Program-made: the position numbers and the translations under genes
Source of the DNA: an uncultured Actinomycetes bacterium
Lineage (GTDB): Bacteria > Actinomycetota > Actinomycetes > Nanopelagicales > Nanopelagicaceae
Reading direction: 5' to 3'
Length of the DNA: 28,425 nucleotides
Assembly (NCBI GenBank): GCA_903897475.1
Contig: CAIUBS010000147.1
Location: 1 to 28,425 of the forward strand
Shown here: in pieces, positions 14,465 through 22,063 of the stretch
Position numbering within the stretch: position 1 is the first letter of the stretch
Layout of the letters: every line of letters begins with the position of its first letter
Notes under the pieces: model-generated
Told to the model about the DNA's origin: nothing
Databases searched by the model: none
What the model saw: the letters and a program-made list of their open reading frames with translations, nothing else

Positions 14465-15391
14465 ATGAAGGTTTATAACAATATAACTGAGGTCTATGGA
14501 AATACGCCATTGGTTAAATTAAATAAGATTATGACAAACTCAACTGCCAAGGTACTAGCAAAGCTTGAGTTTTATAACCCAACCTCAACCGTTAAGGATC
14601 GACTTTCAATTGCGATGGTTGATGCTGCTGAAAAATCTGGTGCGCTAAAGCCAGGTGGAACAATTGTTGAGGCAACTAGTGGAAATACTGGAATTGCACT
14701 TGCCATGGTGGGGGCTGCTCGTGGTTATAAAACTATTTTGACCATGCCAGAGTCGATGTCAAAGGAGAGAAGAGCATTACTTAGAGCATTTGGTGCAGAG
14801 TTAATTTTGACACCAGCAGCTGAAGGTATGAAGGGTGCTGTAGCTAAGGCAGAATCATTAAAAGATACTGGTGCGGTAATGGTTCGCCAATTTGAAAATG
14901 AGGCCGGCCCTGATATTCACCGCAGAACAACTGGCGAGGAGATCTGGCGAGATACTGATGGTAGCGTCGATGCTGTGATCTCAGGTATTGGAACTGGTGG
15001 CACAATTACTGGTGTTGGCCAATTATTAAAATCAAAAAATCCAGCAATAAAGATATTTGGTGTAGAGCCTGCTGCTTCACCAATTTTAAATGGTGGAAAT
15101 CCTGGCCCACATCCAATCCAAGGAATTGGTCCAAACTTTGTGCCCCAAATTTTAGATCGCACAATTTATGATGAAATTTTAGATGCCACAGCAGATGATG
15201 CTGTTAAGTACGCAAGAGCTGCTGGCACACAAGAGGGAATCTTGGCTGGAATCTCATCCGGGGCTGCACTTTGGGCAGCACATCAAGTAGCACAACGGCC
15301 AGAGTTTGCTGGTAAAACAATTGTGGTAATCATTCCATCTTTTGGCGAGCGCTACCTATCAACCATCCTCTTTCAAGATTTGATGGATTAA
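14465..15391 (+). CDS. cysK: Cysteine synthase (O-acetylserine sulfhydrylase)
   Basis: A 308-residue PLP enzyme that makes cysteine from O-acetylserine and sulfide. It has the PLP lysine K44 in NPTSTVKDR, the substrate loop TSGNTG at 71-76, the phosphate-binding GIGTGGTITG, and the C-terminal ISSGAA and PSFGERYLST segments. The length is typical. AGGAAGG lies seven bases before the ATG, in contrast to the leaderless genes nearby, which fits regulation of ribosome access by the leader. The next gene, a serine acetyltransferase, starts two bases after the stop, so both steps from serine to cysteine are in one operon and can form the cysteine synthase complex. Confidence 0.96.
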   Translation: MKVYNNITEVYGNTPLVKLNKIMTNSTAKVLAKLEFYNPTSTVKDRLSIAMVDAAEKSGALKPGGTIVEATSGNTGIALAMVGAARGYKTILTMPESMSKERRALLRAFGAELILTPAAEGMKGAVAKAESLKDTGAVMVRQFENEAGPDIHRRTTGEEIWRDTDGSVDAVISGIGTGGTITGVGQLLKSKNPAIKIFGVEPAASPILNGGNPGPHPIQGIGPNFVPQILDRTIYDEILDATADDAVKYARAAGTQEGILAGISSGAALWAAHQVAQRPEFAGKTIVVIIPSFGERYLSTILFQDLMD

Positions 15392-15392
15392 T

Positions 15393-15899
15393 TTGATAAC
15401 TCGTATTCGCGAAGATATCCAAGCTGCATTACGCCAGGATCCAGCTGCTAGAAATTGGCTAGAGGTGATCCTTACCTATCCAGGTGTACATGCAGTTTGG
15501 GGATATCGAATTGCGCACTTTTTATGGAAGATAAAACTTAAACTTTTTGCACGCATCTACTCAAATTGGATTAGAGCAGTTACTGGAATTGAGATTCATC
15601 CTGCTGCCAAAATTGGCCGAAGATTTTTTATCGACCATGGCATGGGAGTAGTAATTGGCGCAACTGCGGTCGTTGGTGATGATGTAATGATTTATCATGA
15701 TGTGACATTGGGCGCTCGCGGTATTGGAAGTGGAAAGCGTCATCCAACTATTGGAAATAATGTAGTAATTGGTGCTGGGGCTCGAGTGCTAGGTGATATC
15801 AAAGTAGGCGAGGGTGCAAAGATCAGTGCCAATATGGTGGTGACAAAAGAGGTACCTGCTAAAACTATGGTGGATTCATCAGAGTTTTTTGCAATTTAA
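15393..15899 (+). CDS. cysE: Serine O-acetyltransferase
   Basis: A 168-residue acetyltransferase that makes O-acetylserine from serine and acetyl-CoA, the substrate of CysK. It is the short form of the family, lacking the long N-terminal helical domain of E. coli CysE. It has a helical N terminus, then a left-handed beta-helix of hexapeptide repeats (from about residue 67), including DHGMGVVIGATAVVGDDVMI with catalytic D81/H82, and H102 in YHDVTLGARG. The start is TTG, one base after the cysK stop, with no strong ribosome site, so translation is probably coupled. The C terminus (SSEFFAI) ends in Ile, as required for docking of CysE tails into the CysK active site. Confidence 0.93.
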   Translation: MITRIREDIQAALRQDPAARNWLEVILTYPGVHAVWGYRIAHFLWKIKLKLFARIYSNWIRAVTGIEIHPAAKIGRRFFIDHGMGVVIGATAVVGDDVMIYHDVTLGARGIGSGKRHPTIGNNVVIGAGARVLGDIKVGEGAKISANMVVTKEVPAKTMVDSSEFFAI

Positions 15900-15925
15900 G
15901 CCTACTTATACTTACTAAGTAGGCT
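15899..15925 (+). terminator. Ten-base-pair hairpin after cysE
   Basis: AGCCTACTTA (15899-15908) pairs perfectly with TAAGTAGGCT (15916-15925) around seven bases. There is no T run, so it may be an RNA-stabilising end or a factor-dependent terminator. Its right arm is shared with a second hairpin (15922-15950). Confidence 0.55.
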
Positions 15926-15950
15926 ATGGCTAGAGATATTTAACATAGCC
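15922..15950 (+). promoter_or_regulatory. Second, overlapping hairpin upstream of glnA
   Basis: GGCTATG (15922-15928) pairs with CATAGCC (15944-15950). It shares GGCT with the cysE hairpin, so only one of the two can form. It ends 28 bases before glnA. Readthrough control of glnA is one possibility. Confidence 0.35.
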
Positions 15951-15978
15951 GTAATTATTTGCCGCTTTAATTAAGCCT

Positions 15979-17289
15979 ATGTCCTCCCCAAATGATTTAG
16001 CAAAACAACAAGCCTTTGTGCAGCGCACCCTAGAGGAGCGCAATATTCGATTTGTCCGACTTTGGTTTACTGATGTTTTAGGTTTTCTAAAATCAGTTGC
16101 GATCGCACCTGCTGAGTTAGAGAACGCCTTTATTGAAGGTATTGGTTTTGATGGCTCTGCTATTGAGGGTTTTGCCAGAGTAAGTGAGTCAGATATGTTG
16201 GCAAAACCAGATCCTGCCTCATTTTCAATATTGCCTTGGCGAACTGAATCACCAGGGGCTGCTCGTATGTTTTGTGATATCACTTTGCCAGATGGCACAG
16301 CTGCATCAGTTGATCCACGTAGAGTTTTAAAACAAACCTTAGAGAAGGTGGCAAAGCTTGGTTATACCTGTTACACCCACCCAGAGATTGAGTTCTTCTT
16401 ATTTAAAGATGAACCAAAGCCAGGTGAGCAACCAATTCCAGTTGATTCAGCTGGCTACTTTGATCACACACCATCTGTAGTTGGCCATGATTTTAGAAGA
16501 CAAGCAATTACTATTTTAGAGGCGATGGGAATCTCAGTTGAGTTCTCTCACCATGAAGGCGCACCTGGACAACAAGAGATTGATCTTCGTTATGCCGATG
16601 CCTTAACTACCGCAGATAACATCATGACATTTAGACATGTAGTAAAAGAGGTGGCATTAGATCAAGGTTTCTACGCCTCCTTTATGCCTAAACCATTTAC
16701 CAATCATCCAGGCTCTGCCATGCACACTCATATTTCACTATTTGAAGGTGAGAAAAATGCCTTTTATGAAGAGGGTGCACCTATGCAATTATCTAAGGTG
16801 GGTAGATCATTTATTGCAGGCATTATTAAACATGCCTCAGAAATTACCGCAATTACAAACCAATGGGTTAACTCCTATAAGAGATTAAGTGGTGGTGGAG
16901 AAGCACCAGCTTATGCAACCTGGGCCCAAAGTGATCGCAATGCAATGGTTCGAATTCCAACTTATAAACCAAAGAAAGCTGCCTCTACTCGCATTGAGGT
17001 TAGATCGCCAGATTCAGCCTGTAATCCTTATTTAGCATTTGCAGTAATCATTGCCGCTGGAATTGCTGGGGTTGAAGGAAAGTATGAGTTAAATGAGAAT
17101 TCTAATGCTGCACCATTGCCATCTGATTTAGCCGAGGCGATTAGTGCCATGGAAAAAAGTGAATTGGTTAAGAAAACTCTTGGAAAAGATGTTTTTGAGT
17201 ATGTTTTGTTGAACAAGCGCGCTGAGTGGGATGAGTATCGAAAACAGGTAAGTGCCTATGAGCTTGGTAGGTATTTGCCAGTTCTTTAG
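15979..17289 (+). CDS. glnA: Type I glutamine synthetase, GlnA2-like
   Basis: A 436-residue enzyme that makes glutamine from glutamate, ammonia and ATP in the cytosol. It has the beta-grasp domain with the family's GFDGSAIEGF (about 54-63), DPRRVLK, the EIEFFLF metal ligands, HHEGAPGQQEIDLRY, the ATP-binding KPFTNHPGSAMHTHISLF, and RIEVRSPDSACNPYLAFA near the end. It is closer to GlnA2-type enzymes than to the adenylylated GlnA1. The region that in GSI carries the adenylylation loop is shortened to KYELNENSNAAPLP, with no tyrosine in an NLYxLPPEE context, so it should not be controlled by adenylylation. The ATG follows TTAATT/TTTAAT by six to seven bases, again a possible leaderless start. 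Confidence 0.94.
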   Translation: MSSPNDLAKQQAFVQRTLEERNIRFVRLWFTDVLGFLKSVAIAPAELENAFIEGIGFDGSAIEGFARVSESDMLAKPDPASFSILPWRTESPGAARMFCDITLPDGTAASVDPRRVLKQTLEKVAKLGYTCYTHPEIEFFLFKDEPKPGEQPIPVDSAGYFDHTPSVVGHDFRRQAITILEAMGISVEFSHHEGAPGQQEIDLRYADALTTADNIMTFRHVVKEVALDQGFYASFMPKPFTNHPGSAMHTHISLFEGEKNAFYEEGAPMQLSKVGRSFIAGIIKHASEITAITNQWVNSYKRLSGGGEAPAYATWAQSDRNAMVRIPTYKPKKAASTRIEVRSPDSACNPYLAFAVIIAAGIAGVEGKYELNENSNAAPLPSDLAEAISAMEKSELVKKTLGKDVFEYVLLNKRAEWDEYRKQVSAYELGRYLPVL

Positions 17290-17291
17290 AT

Positions 17292-17297
17292 TAAGAT
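17292..17297 (+). promoter_or_regulatory. -10 element, leaderless promoter of the DUF4389 gene
   Basis: TAAGAT lies six bases before the ATG at 17304, just after the glnA stop. Confidence 0.5.
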
Positions 17298-17303
17298 TGC
17301 AAT

Positions 17304-17897
17304 ATGAGCAATCAAATAATGACTGAAATAAGTGTTGATCTAGATAATCGAGATAAAAATTCAGCTCTCTTTCGCCTGTTTATCGCCTTTCCGGCCATCA
17401 TTTTCTTAAGTAGCTTCTCATCCTTTGCTGATGAGGCAATGGGTTTAATTGGTGGATTTCTTTTTCTACCAGTGGTACTAGCAATGCTAGTTAGAAATAA
17501 GTATCCATCCTATGTATTAGCCTTTAATAAGGCGCTATTAGAGTTAAATAATCGAGTAAGTATTTATGTTCTAGTTTTAACAGATTCTTATCCATCGATT
17601 GAATCAAATCAAAAGGTGCGATTGATTTATCCAGAGATTGATAATGGTCAAAAGCTAAACTCTTGGCTGCCATTAGTTAAATGGTTATTAGCAATCCCAC
17701 TTTATATAGTCGGCATTTTTTACGCTTTGTATGCCTTATTTTTAACCTTTATCGCCTGGATTTCAGTAGTTAAAAACGGCACATATCCAGTTGATAAGGC
17801 TGAAGAGGTAGTTAAGGTGATTGCTTATTGGAATAGAGTTTATGGATATGCACTGCTGTTAGTTACAGATGAGTATCCATCTTTTTCACTAAATTAA
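17304..17897 (+). CDS. DUF4389 membrane protein
   Basis: A 197-residue protein with membrane segments at about 25-42 and 49-62 and a long pair at about 125-155. It has the repeated elements of the DUF4389 family: NRVSIYVLVLTDSYPSIE in the middle and NRVYGYALLLVTDEYPSFSL at the C terminus, i.e. two copies of an N-R-V-x-x-Y-x-L-L-L-x-T-D-x-Y-P unit. The family is common in actinobacteria and its function is unknown. Its stop overlaps the stop of the convergent cytochrome P450 by three bases (17894-17897 hold both stops). Confidence 0.8.
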   Translation: MSNQIMTEISVDLDNRDKNSALFRLFIAFPAIIFLSSFSSFADEAMGLIGGFLFLPVVLAMLVRNKYPSYVLAFNKALLELNNRVSIYVLVLTDSYPSIESNQKVRLIYPEIDNGQKLNSWLPLVKWLLAIPLYIVGIFYALYALFLTFIAWISVVKNGTYPVDKAEEVVKVIAYWNRVYGYALLLVTDEYPSFSLN

Positions 17898-19309
17898 CGC
17901 AGCTCAACCTTATTTTTAACCGCACCCTTTGGTCGATAGGTTGCTCTAGGTTGTGCCTTAGGAAAATCACCAGTTAATCTAAAGCTTTTTGCAACCATTA
18001 ATAAAATTAATCTTGCCTCAGCTATTGCAAAATACTCACCTAAACATTTTCTACTTCCACCACCAAATGGAAAGTAGGCTCCGCGTGGCAGTGATTTTTC
18101 AAAGCTTTCATCTAACCAACGAGATGGATTCCATTGATTAGGGTTTGGAAAGTATTTTGCATTTCGGTGAGTAACATATTGACTTACCAAAACATGAGCT
18201 CCGGCTGGAATTTTTACACCATCAATCTCACACTCTTGGGTAGCAATTCTGGGTGCCACCCAAACTGGCGGAGCAAGACGCATTGTTTCCTGCAATATGG
18301 CAGAGGCAATGGGTGAGGATTCTTCTAACTCTTGGTAGGTAGGAGCTCTATTTTGAGTAATCCAATTGGCATTATCTGCCTCCTGCTCTAATTGTTTTCT
18401 CACATCGAAATTTTTGGAAAGATAGGAAAAAGCCCAACTCATAACATTTGCTGTAGTTTCATGGCCACTTAAAATTAAAGTTAAGACCTCATCACGAATA
18501 TGCTCAGTAGAAATTGCCCCTCGCATCTGCAATAAAATTCCAAGTAGATCATCATCTCGCTTCTCATCACTTTCAATACGCTTACTAATTATTGACTCAG
18601 CAATATCAACTAATCGATCAGAGGCAATTTCAAACTCTTTAAAGTACTTAATTCCTGACTTATCAAATCGCTCTAATCCAGGAAGCATGGTTCGTTCAAT
18701 TCGATCGATCGCTACCTCCATGGATTGCGCAATTGCTTGGGTATATTGATGGGAATCTAATCCAAATAAACAACGAGAGACTATTTCTAAGGTTAGAGCC
18801 ATCATTTCTGGTGCTAACTCAATACTGGATTTATCTCGCCAATTATTTGTATGTTCTAAAACTAAGTTGTGCATTATTGCTACGTAAGAATCTAGATTTC
18901 CATGGTGAAATGGTGGCTGCATCATTCTGCGATGGGCCAGATGTATCGGCTCTTCATTGGTTAATAAACCTTCGCCTAAGACTTTGCGCATTCTGGCAAA
19001 TCCAACACCTTTAACAAATTTATGTTGTTGGGCAACTGTGACCTCATGGACAGCAGCTGGTGAGAATAAGCCAATAAATAATCTTCTAGATAAGAAAAAA
19101 GAGCAGTTACTGCCATACTTTTCTTGCATTTTTAGCAAAAACTTTGGGGTATTAACCATAAAGGTTGCAGTTAAAAGATCGGAAAGTAATGGATTTGGAC
19201 CAGGAAGTTTTTCATCCCCTGTCCAATCTTTTCGAAATATTGGATCTGGTATTTGTGCATACTCCTGCGGACGTGGGGCAAGATATGGCCGAGTAGTATC
19301 GGTAGACAT
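17894..19309 (-). CDS. Cytochrome P450
   Basis: A 471-residue soluble P450 with no membrane anchor. The heme-binding loop FPFGGGSRKCLGE carries the axial C422; the K-helix ExxR is E341-R344; the I-helix oxygen-activation motif is SGHETT at 281-286; and HLAHRRMMQPPFH in helix C contains heme-propionate contacts. The length and the proline-rich N terminus with PGPNPL resemble the CYP110/CYP102-like bacterial group that acts on fatty acids or terpenoids, rather than the 400-residue actinobacterial class I type. No ferredoxin or reductase is adjacent, so electrons come from partners elsewhere. Substrate is not assignable. Leaderless start from its own promoter, divergent from the leuA leader. Confidence 0.93.
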   Translation of the reverse strand: MSTDTTRPYLAPRPQEYAQIPDPIFRKDWTGDEKLPGPNPLLSDLLTATFMVNTPKFLLKMQEKYGSNCSFFLSRRLFIGLFSPAAVHEVTVAQQHKFVKGVGFARMRKVLGEGLLTNEEPIHLAHRRMMQPPFHHGNLDSYVAIMHNLVLEHTNNWRDKSSIELAPEMMALTLEIVSRCLFGLDSHQYTQAIAQSMEVAIDRIERTMLPGLERFDKSGIKYFKEFEIASDRLVDIAESIISKRIESDEKRDDDLLGILLQMRGAISTEHIRDEVLTLILSGHETTANVMSWAFSYLSKNFDVRKQLEQEADNANWITQNRAPTYQELEESSPIASAILQETMRLAPPVWVAPRIATQECEIDGVKIPAGAHVLVSQYVTHRNAKYFPNPNQWNPSRWLDESFEKSLPRGAYFPFGGGSRKCLGEYFAIAEARLILLMVAKSFRLTGDFPKAQPRATYRPKGAVKNKVELR

Positions 19310-19315
19310 ATCTAA

Positions 19316-19344
19316 AGCGTAAGCAGTTTAAGAAGGTAAGCCAA
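19316..19344 (-). promoter_or_regulatory. Promoter of the cytochrome P450 gene
   Basis: Read on the minus strand: TTGGCT, a 17-base spacer and TACGCT, then six bases to the ATG at 19309. The -35 regions of this promoter and of the leuA leader promoter are only 17 bases apart, so a regulator could act on both. Confidence 0.65.
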
Positions 19345-19361
19345 CAGTTTTGCGCATATTT

Positions 19362-19390
19362 TTGGTTTTATCTTTAACTTGAGTTAGCCT
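19362..19390 (+). promoter_or_regulatory. Promoter of the leucine leader and leuA
   Basis: TTGGTT (19362-19367), a 17-base spacer and TAGCCT (19385-19390), then six bases to the leader peptide ATG, which should be leaderless. Confidence 0.65.
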
Positions 19391-19396
19391 TATCCC

Positions 19397-19480
19397 ATGT
19401 TAAATACAGGTGTTAGCGCATTACTTACTTCATTACGCCTGTCTTCACTTCTTCTTACTCGCCGCGGCGGGGCCAAGTAA
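19397..19480 (+). CDS. Leucine leader peptide (27 residues, 8 Leu)
   Basis: A 27-codon ORF beginning MLNTGVSALLTSLRLSSLLL and ending in TRRGGAK. Eight of 27 codons are Leu, including three consecutive CTT codons at 19448-19456, shortly before a GC-rich segment. It is translated from a leaderless start and lies 69 bases before leuA. A Leu-rich ORF in front of the first gene of leucine synthesis is the classical sign of leucine-responsive attenuation. The following RNA can switch between two structures. Comparative work on Actinobacteria has described a conserved structured LEU element upstream of leuA; this fits. Confidence 0.9.
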   Translation: MLNTGVSALLTSLRLSSLLLTRRGGAK

Positions 19481-19539
19481 CCGGTCCCCTCGTCGCGGAG
19501 GTTGGTCGTACCGGTAGACCACTTATAACCGACGAGGAG
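19462..19539 (+). promoter_or_regulatory. LEU-type leader RNA with two exclusive stems and a loop-loop contact
   Basis: Stem A: CCGCG (19462-19466) and GGGG (19469-19472) pair with CCCC (19486-19489) and CGCGG (19494-19498). Stem C: CCTCGTCG (19488-19495) pairs perfectly with CGACGAGG (19530-19537), which contains most of the leuA Shine-Dalgarno (GAGGAG, 19534-19539). A and C share 19488-19495, so they exclude each other. Stem B: TGGTC (19503-19507) with GACCA (19517-19521). The loops of A (19480-19485) and B (19510-19515) both read ACCGGT, which is self-complementary, so they could pair as a pseudoknot or kissing contact. The peptide's stop codon lies in the loop of A. No U run follows, so control is probably at translation. 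Confidence 0.8.
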
Positions 19540-19549
19540 AAAATTTAAA

Positions 19550-21286
19550 ATGAGTAACTTTCCAGAACAAAGTAATTCAGCAATGCCGATCTCAAGGTAT
19601 GCCCCATTTAATCCTTTCCCAAATAATGGCTCCCTTTCTGATCGAACCTGGCCAAACAAATCTATGAGCAAAGCACCAAAGTGGTGCTCAGTAGATCTTC
19701 GTGATGGCAATCAAGCACTAATTGATCCGATGGATGCAAACCGCAAACTTGCCATGTTTAAGTTGTTGGTAAAGATGGGTTACAAAGAGATTGAGGTTGG
19801 ATTTCCAGCAGCTAGCCAAACTGATTTTGATTTTATTCGCAAGATTATTGACGAGAAATTAATTCCAGATGATGTTGTAATTCAAGTTCTAACTCAAGCT
19901 CGCAAACCATTAATTGAGCGTACCTTTGAATCGATAAGGGGTGCAAAGCAGGCGATTGTTCATCTATACAACTCAACCTCAACTTTGCAGCGCAGAGTTG
20001 TTTTTGGCCAAGATAAAGATGGAATTAAAAAGATTGCAACCGATGGTGCTCAAATATGCCTAGATTTAGTTAAAACAGTACCTGGCACATTGGTCTCCTT
20101 TGAGTACTCACCAGAGTCTTACACTGGCACAGAGCTGGAATTTGCAGTTGAAGTCTGTAATGCAGTTAATGATATTTGGAAGCCAACTCCAACTTGGAAG
20201 AGCATTATGAATTTACCGGCCACAGTTGAGATGGCAACACCAAATATTTACGCAGATTCAATTGAATGGATGCACCGTAATTTAAAGTATCGCGATAGCG
20301 TGATTTTAAGTTTGCATCCTCATAATGATCGAGGCACTGGGGTAGCAGCAGCTGAGCTTGGTTATCTAGCAGGGGCTGATCGAATTGAGGGAACCTTATT
20401 TGGTAATGGTGAGCGAACTGGAAATGTTTGCTTAATTACTCTCGGTTTAAATCTATTAAGCCATGGCATTGATCCAATGATTGATTTTTCAGATATCGAT
20501 GAAATTAGGCGAACAGTTGAGTACTGCAATCAACTGCGGGTGCCAGAGCGTCACCCATATGGTGGCGACCTAGTATTTACCGCATTTTCTGGCTCACATC
20601 AGGATGCAATTAAAAAGGGCTTTGAGCATATGGAAAAAGATGCCAAAGCTGCTGGCGTTGATAAAGATAAATTTACGTGGGCGATTCCTTATCTACCAAT
20701 TGATCCAAAAGATATTGGCAGATCCTATGAAGCGGTAATTAGAGTAAATAGCCAATCTGGAAAAGGTGGCGTGGCATATTTGATGAAGCATGAACACCAA
20801 TTAGATCTACCACGTAGATTACAGATTGAATTTAGCCAGGTAATTCAAGCAATTACCGATAGCGAAGGGGGTGAGGTATCACCGGAGGCTATGTGGGATA
20901 GCTTTGAAGATGAGTATTTACCAGCGAAAAGTAATCAATGGGGCAGATTTAAATTAGCAGGGCTTTCTCAAACCTCTCAAATGGATGAGGATGTTAATTT
21001 ATCAATTGATCTAATTGATAATGGTGCAACTAAAAAATTATCTGGAAAAGGTAATGGTCCAATTGCAGCTTTTGTTGCAATAGTTAACCAACATGAGCCA
21101 AGCTTAAATTTGCGAGTACTTGATTACTATGAGCATGCACTATCTGCAGGTGGCGATGCCAAAGCTGCTGCCTACTTAGAATGTGAAATTGCTGGCAAGG
21201 TTTATTGGGGAGTGGGAATTGATCCATCCACAACAACTGCTGCGCTTAAAGCAGTTATCTCCTCTATCAATCGCGCAGTTCGTTAA
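19550..21286 (+). CDS. leuA: 2-isopropylmalate synthase
   Basis: A 578-residue enzyme that condenses 2-oxoisovalerate with acetyl-CoA, the first committed step of leucine synthesis. It is the LeuA2-type form common in actinobacteria. The TIM-barrel domain shows the metal and substrate residues of SVDLRDGNQALIDPMD (R51, D52), the metal-binding H256 and H258 in LHPHNDRGTG, and GNGERTGN (about 285-292). A linker follows, then a C-terminal regulatory domain (about 440-578, ending in STTTAALKAVISSINRA) that binds leucine for feedback inhibition. The start ATG is ten bases after GAGGAG, which the leader RNA can hide. Leucine thus acts at both translation and enzyme level. Confidence 0.96.
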   Translation: MSNFPEQSNSAMPISRYAPFNPFPNNGSLSDRTWPNKSMSKAPKWCSVDLRDGNQALIDPMDANRKLAMFKLLVKMGYKEIEVGFPAASQTDFDFIRKIIDEKLIPDDVVIQVLTQARKPLIERTFESIRGAKQAIVHLYNSTSTLQRRVVFGQDKDGIKKIATDGAQICLDLVKTVPGTLVSFEYSPESYTGTELEFAVEVCNAVNDIWKPTPTWKSIMNLPATVEMATPNIYADSIEWMHRNLKYRDSVILSLHPHNDRGTGVAAAELGYLAGADRIEGTLFGNGERTGNVCLITLGLNLLSHGIDPMIDFSDIDEIRRTVEYCNQLRVPERHPYGGDLVFTAFSGSHQDAIKKGFEHMEKDAKAAGVDKDKFTWAIPYLPIDPKDIGRSYEAVIRVNSQSGKGGVAYLMKHEHQLDLPRRLQIEFSQVIQAITDSEGGEVSPEAMWDSFEDEYLPAKSNQWGRFKLAGLSQTSQMDEDVNLSIDLIDNGATKKLSGKGNGPIAAFVAIVNQHEPSLNLRVLDYYEHALSAGGDAKAAAYLECEIAGKVYWGVGIDPSTTTAALKAVISSINRAVR

Positions 21287-21299
21287 CTGACTCTGACCT

Positions 21300-21322
21300 A
21301 CCCCTCTAGTAACTTAGGGGGT
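21300..21322. promoter_or_regulatory. Inverted repeat and possible promoter before recO
   Basis: ACCCCT (21300-21305) and AGGGGGT (21316-21322) form an imperfect inverted repeat around the start region. TAACTT (21310-21315), seven bases before the ATG, could be a -10 element, so the repeat would span the promoter. Alternatively the G run serves as a ribosome site. Confidence 0.35.
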
Positions 21323-22063
21323 ATGTCGGTATATCGCGATCTAGCAATTGTGCTTCGAACCCAAAAACTGGGAGAGGCAGATCGCATAATCACCCTATTT
21401 ACAAAAGAGCATGGTCGAATAAAGGCTGTTGCTAAAGGCGTTAGAAAAACTAAATCTAGATTTGGCGCTAGGTTAGAGCCAGCAAGTTATGTTGATCTGC
21501 AGCTTTATACCGGCAGAACCTTTGACACTATTACGCAGGTAGTAAGTATTGAAAATTATGGTGATGTGTTATCTAGTGATTATCAAAGTTGGACAGTGGC
21601 AAATGCGATCTTAGAGGCAGCAGAGCGATTTACTACCGCCGAGCATGAACCTGCGCTACAGCAATATTTGCTAGTTACAGGCTCACTTAAAGCACTCGCT
21701 GAAAAAAGATATGACCCATCATTAATTTTAGATGCATACTTACTGCGCTCACTAGCAGTTGCAGGGTATGCACCATCACTAACTATTTGTTCAAGATGTG
21801 ATGCGCAAGGACCACATAAATTTTTCTCACTCCAAGGTGGAGGAAGTGTCTGTGTTGCTTGCAAACCCGCTGCCTGTGCTACTCCTGCTCTTGCCACATT
21901 AGAATTAATGGCTAATCTATTAACTGGAGATTGGGAGCAGGCGAAAATGAGTGAGGCTAAAAATAGAAGTGAGGCTTCAGGTTTGATCGCTGCATACTTG
22001 CAATGGCATTTAGAACGCGGACTTCGCTCCCTACCCTTAGTTGAAAGAGTAAGTCGTGGCTAG
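21323..22063 (+). CDS. recO: DNA repair protein RecO
   Basis: A 246-residue protein that helps RecF/RecR load RecA onto gapped, SSB-coated DNA. It has the N-terminal OB-fold (YRDLAIVLRTQKLGEADRIITLFTKEHGRIKAVAKGVRKTKSRFGARLEP, about 4-53), where DRIIT and KGVRK are typical, then a helical domain with a zinc-binding Cys pair set: C156 and C159 (CSRC), C177 and C180 (CVAC). The C-terminal helical part ends in LRSLPLVERV, as in other actinobacterial RecO. It precedes uppS with an eight-base overlap, so the two are translationally coupled. This order is conserved in actinobacteria. Confidence 0.94.
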   Translation: MSVYRDLAIVLRTQKLGEADRIITLFTKEHGRIKAVAKGVRKTKSRFGARLEPASYVDLQLYTGRTFDTITQVVSIENYGDVLSSDYQSWTVANAILEAAERFTTAEHEPALQQYLLVTGSLKALAEKRYDPSLILDAYLLRSLAVAGYAPSLTICSRCDAQGPHKFFSLQGGGSVCVACKPAACATPALATLELMANLLTGDWEQAKMSEAKNRSEASGLIAAYLQWHLERGLRSLPLVERVSRG

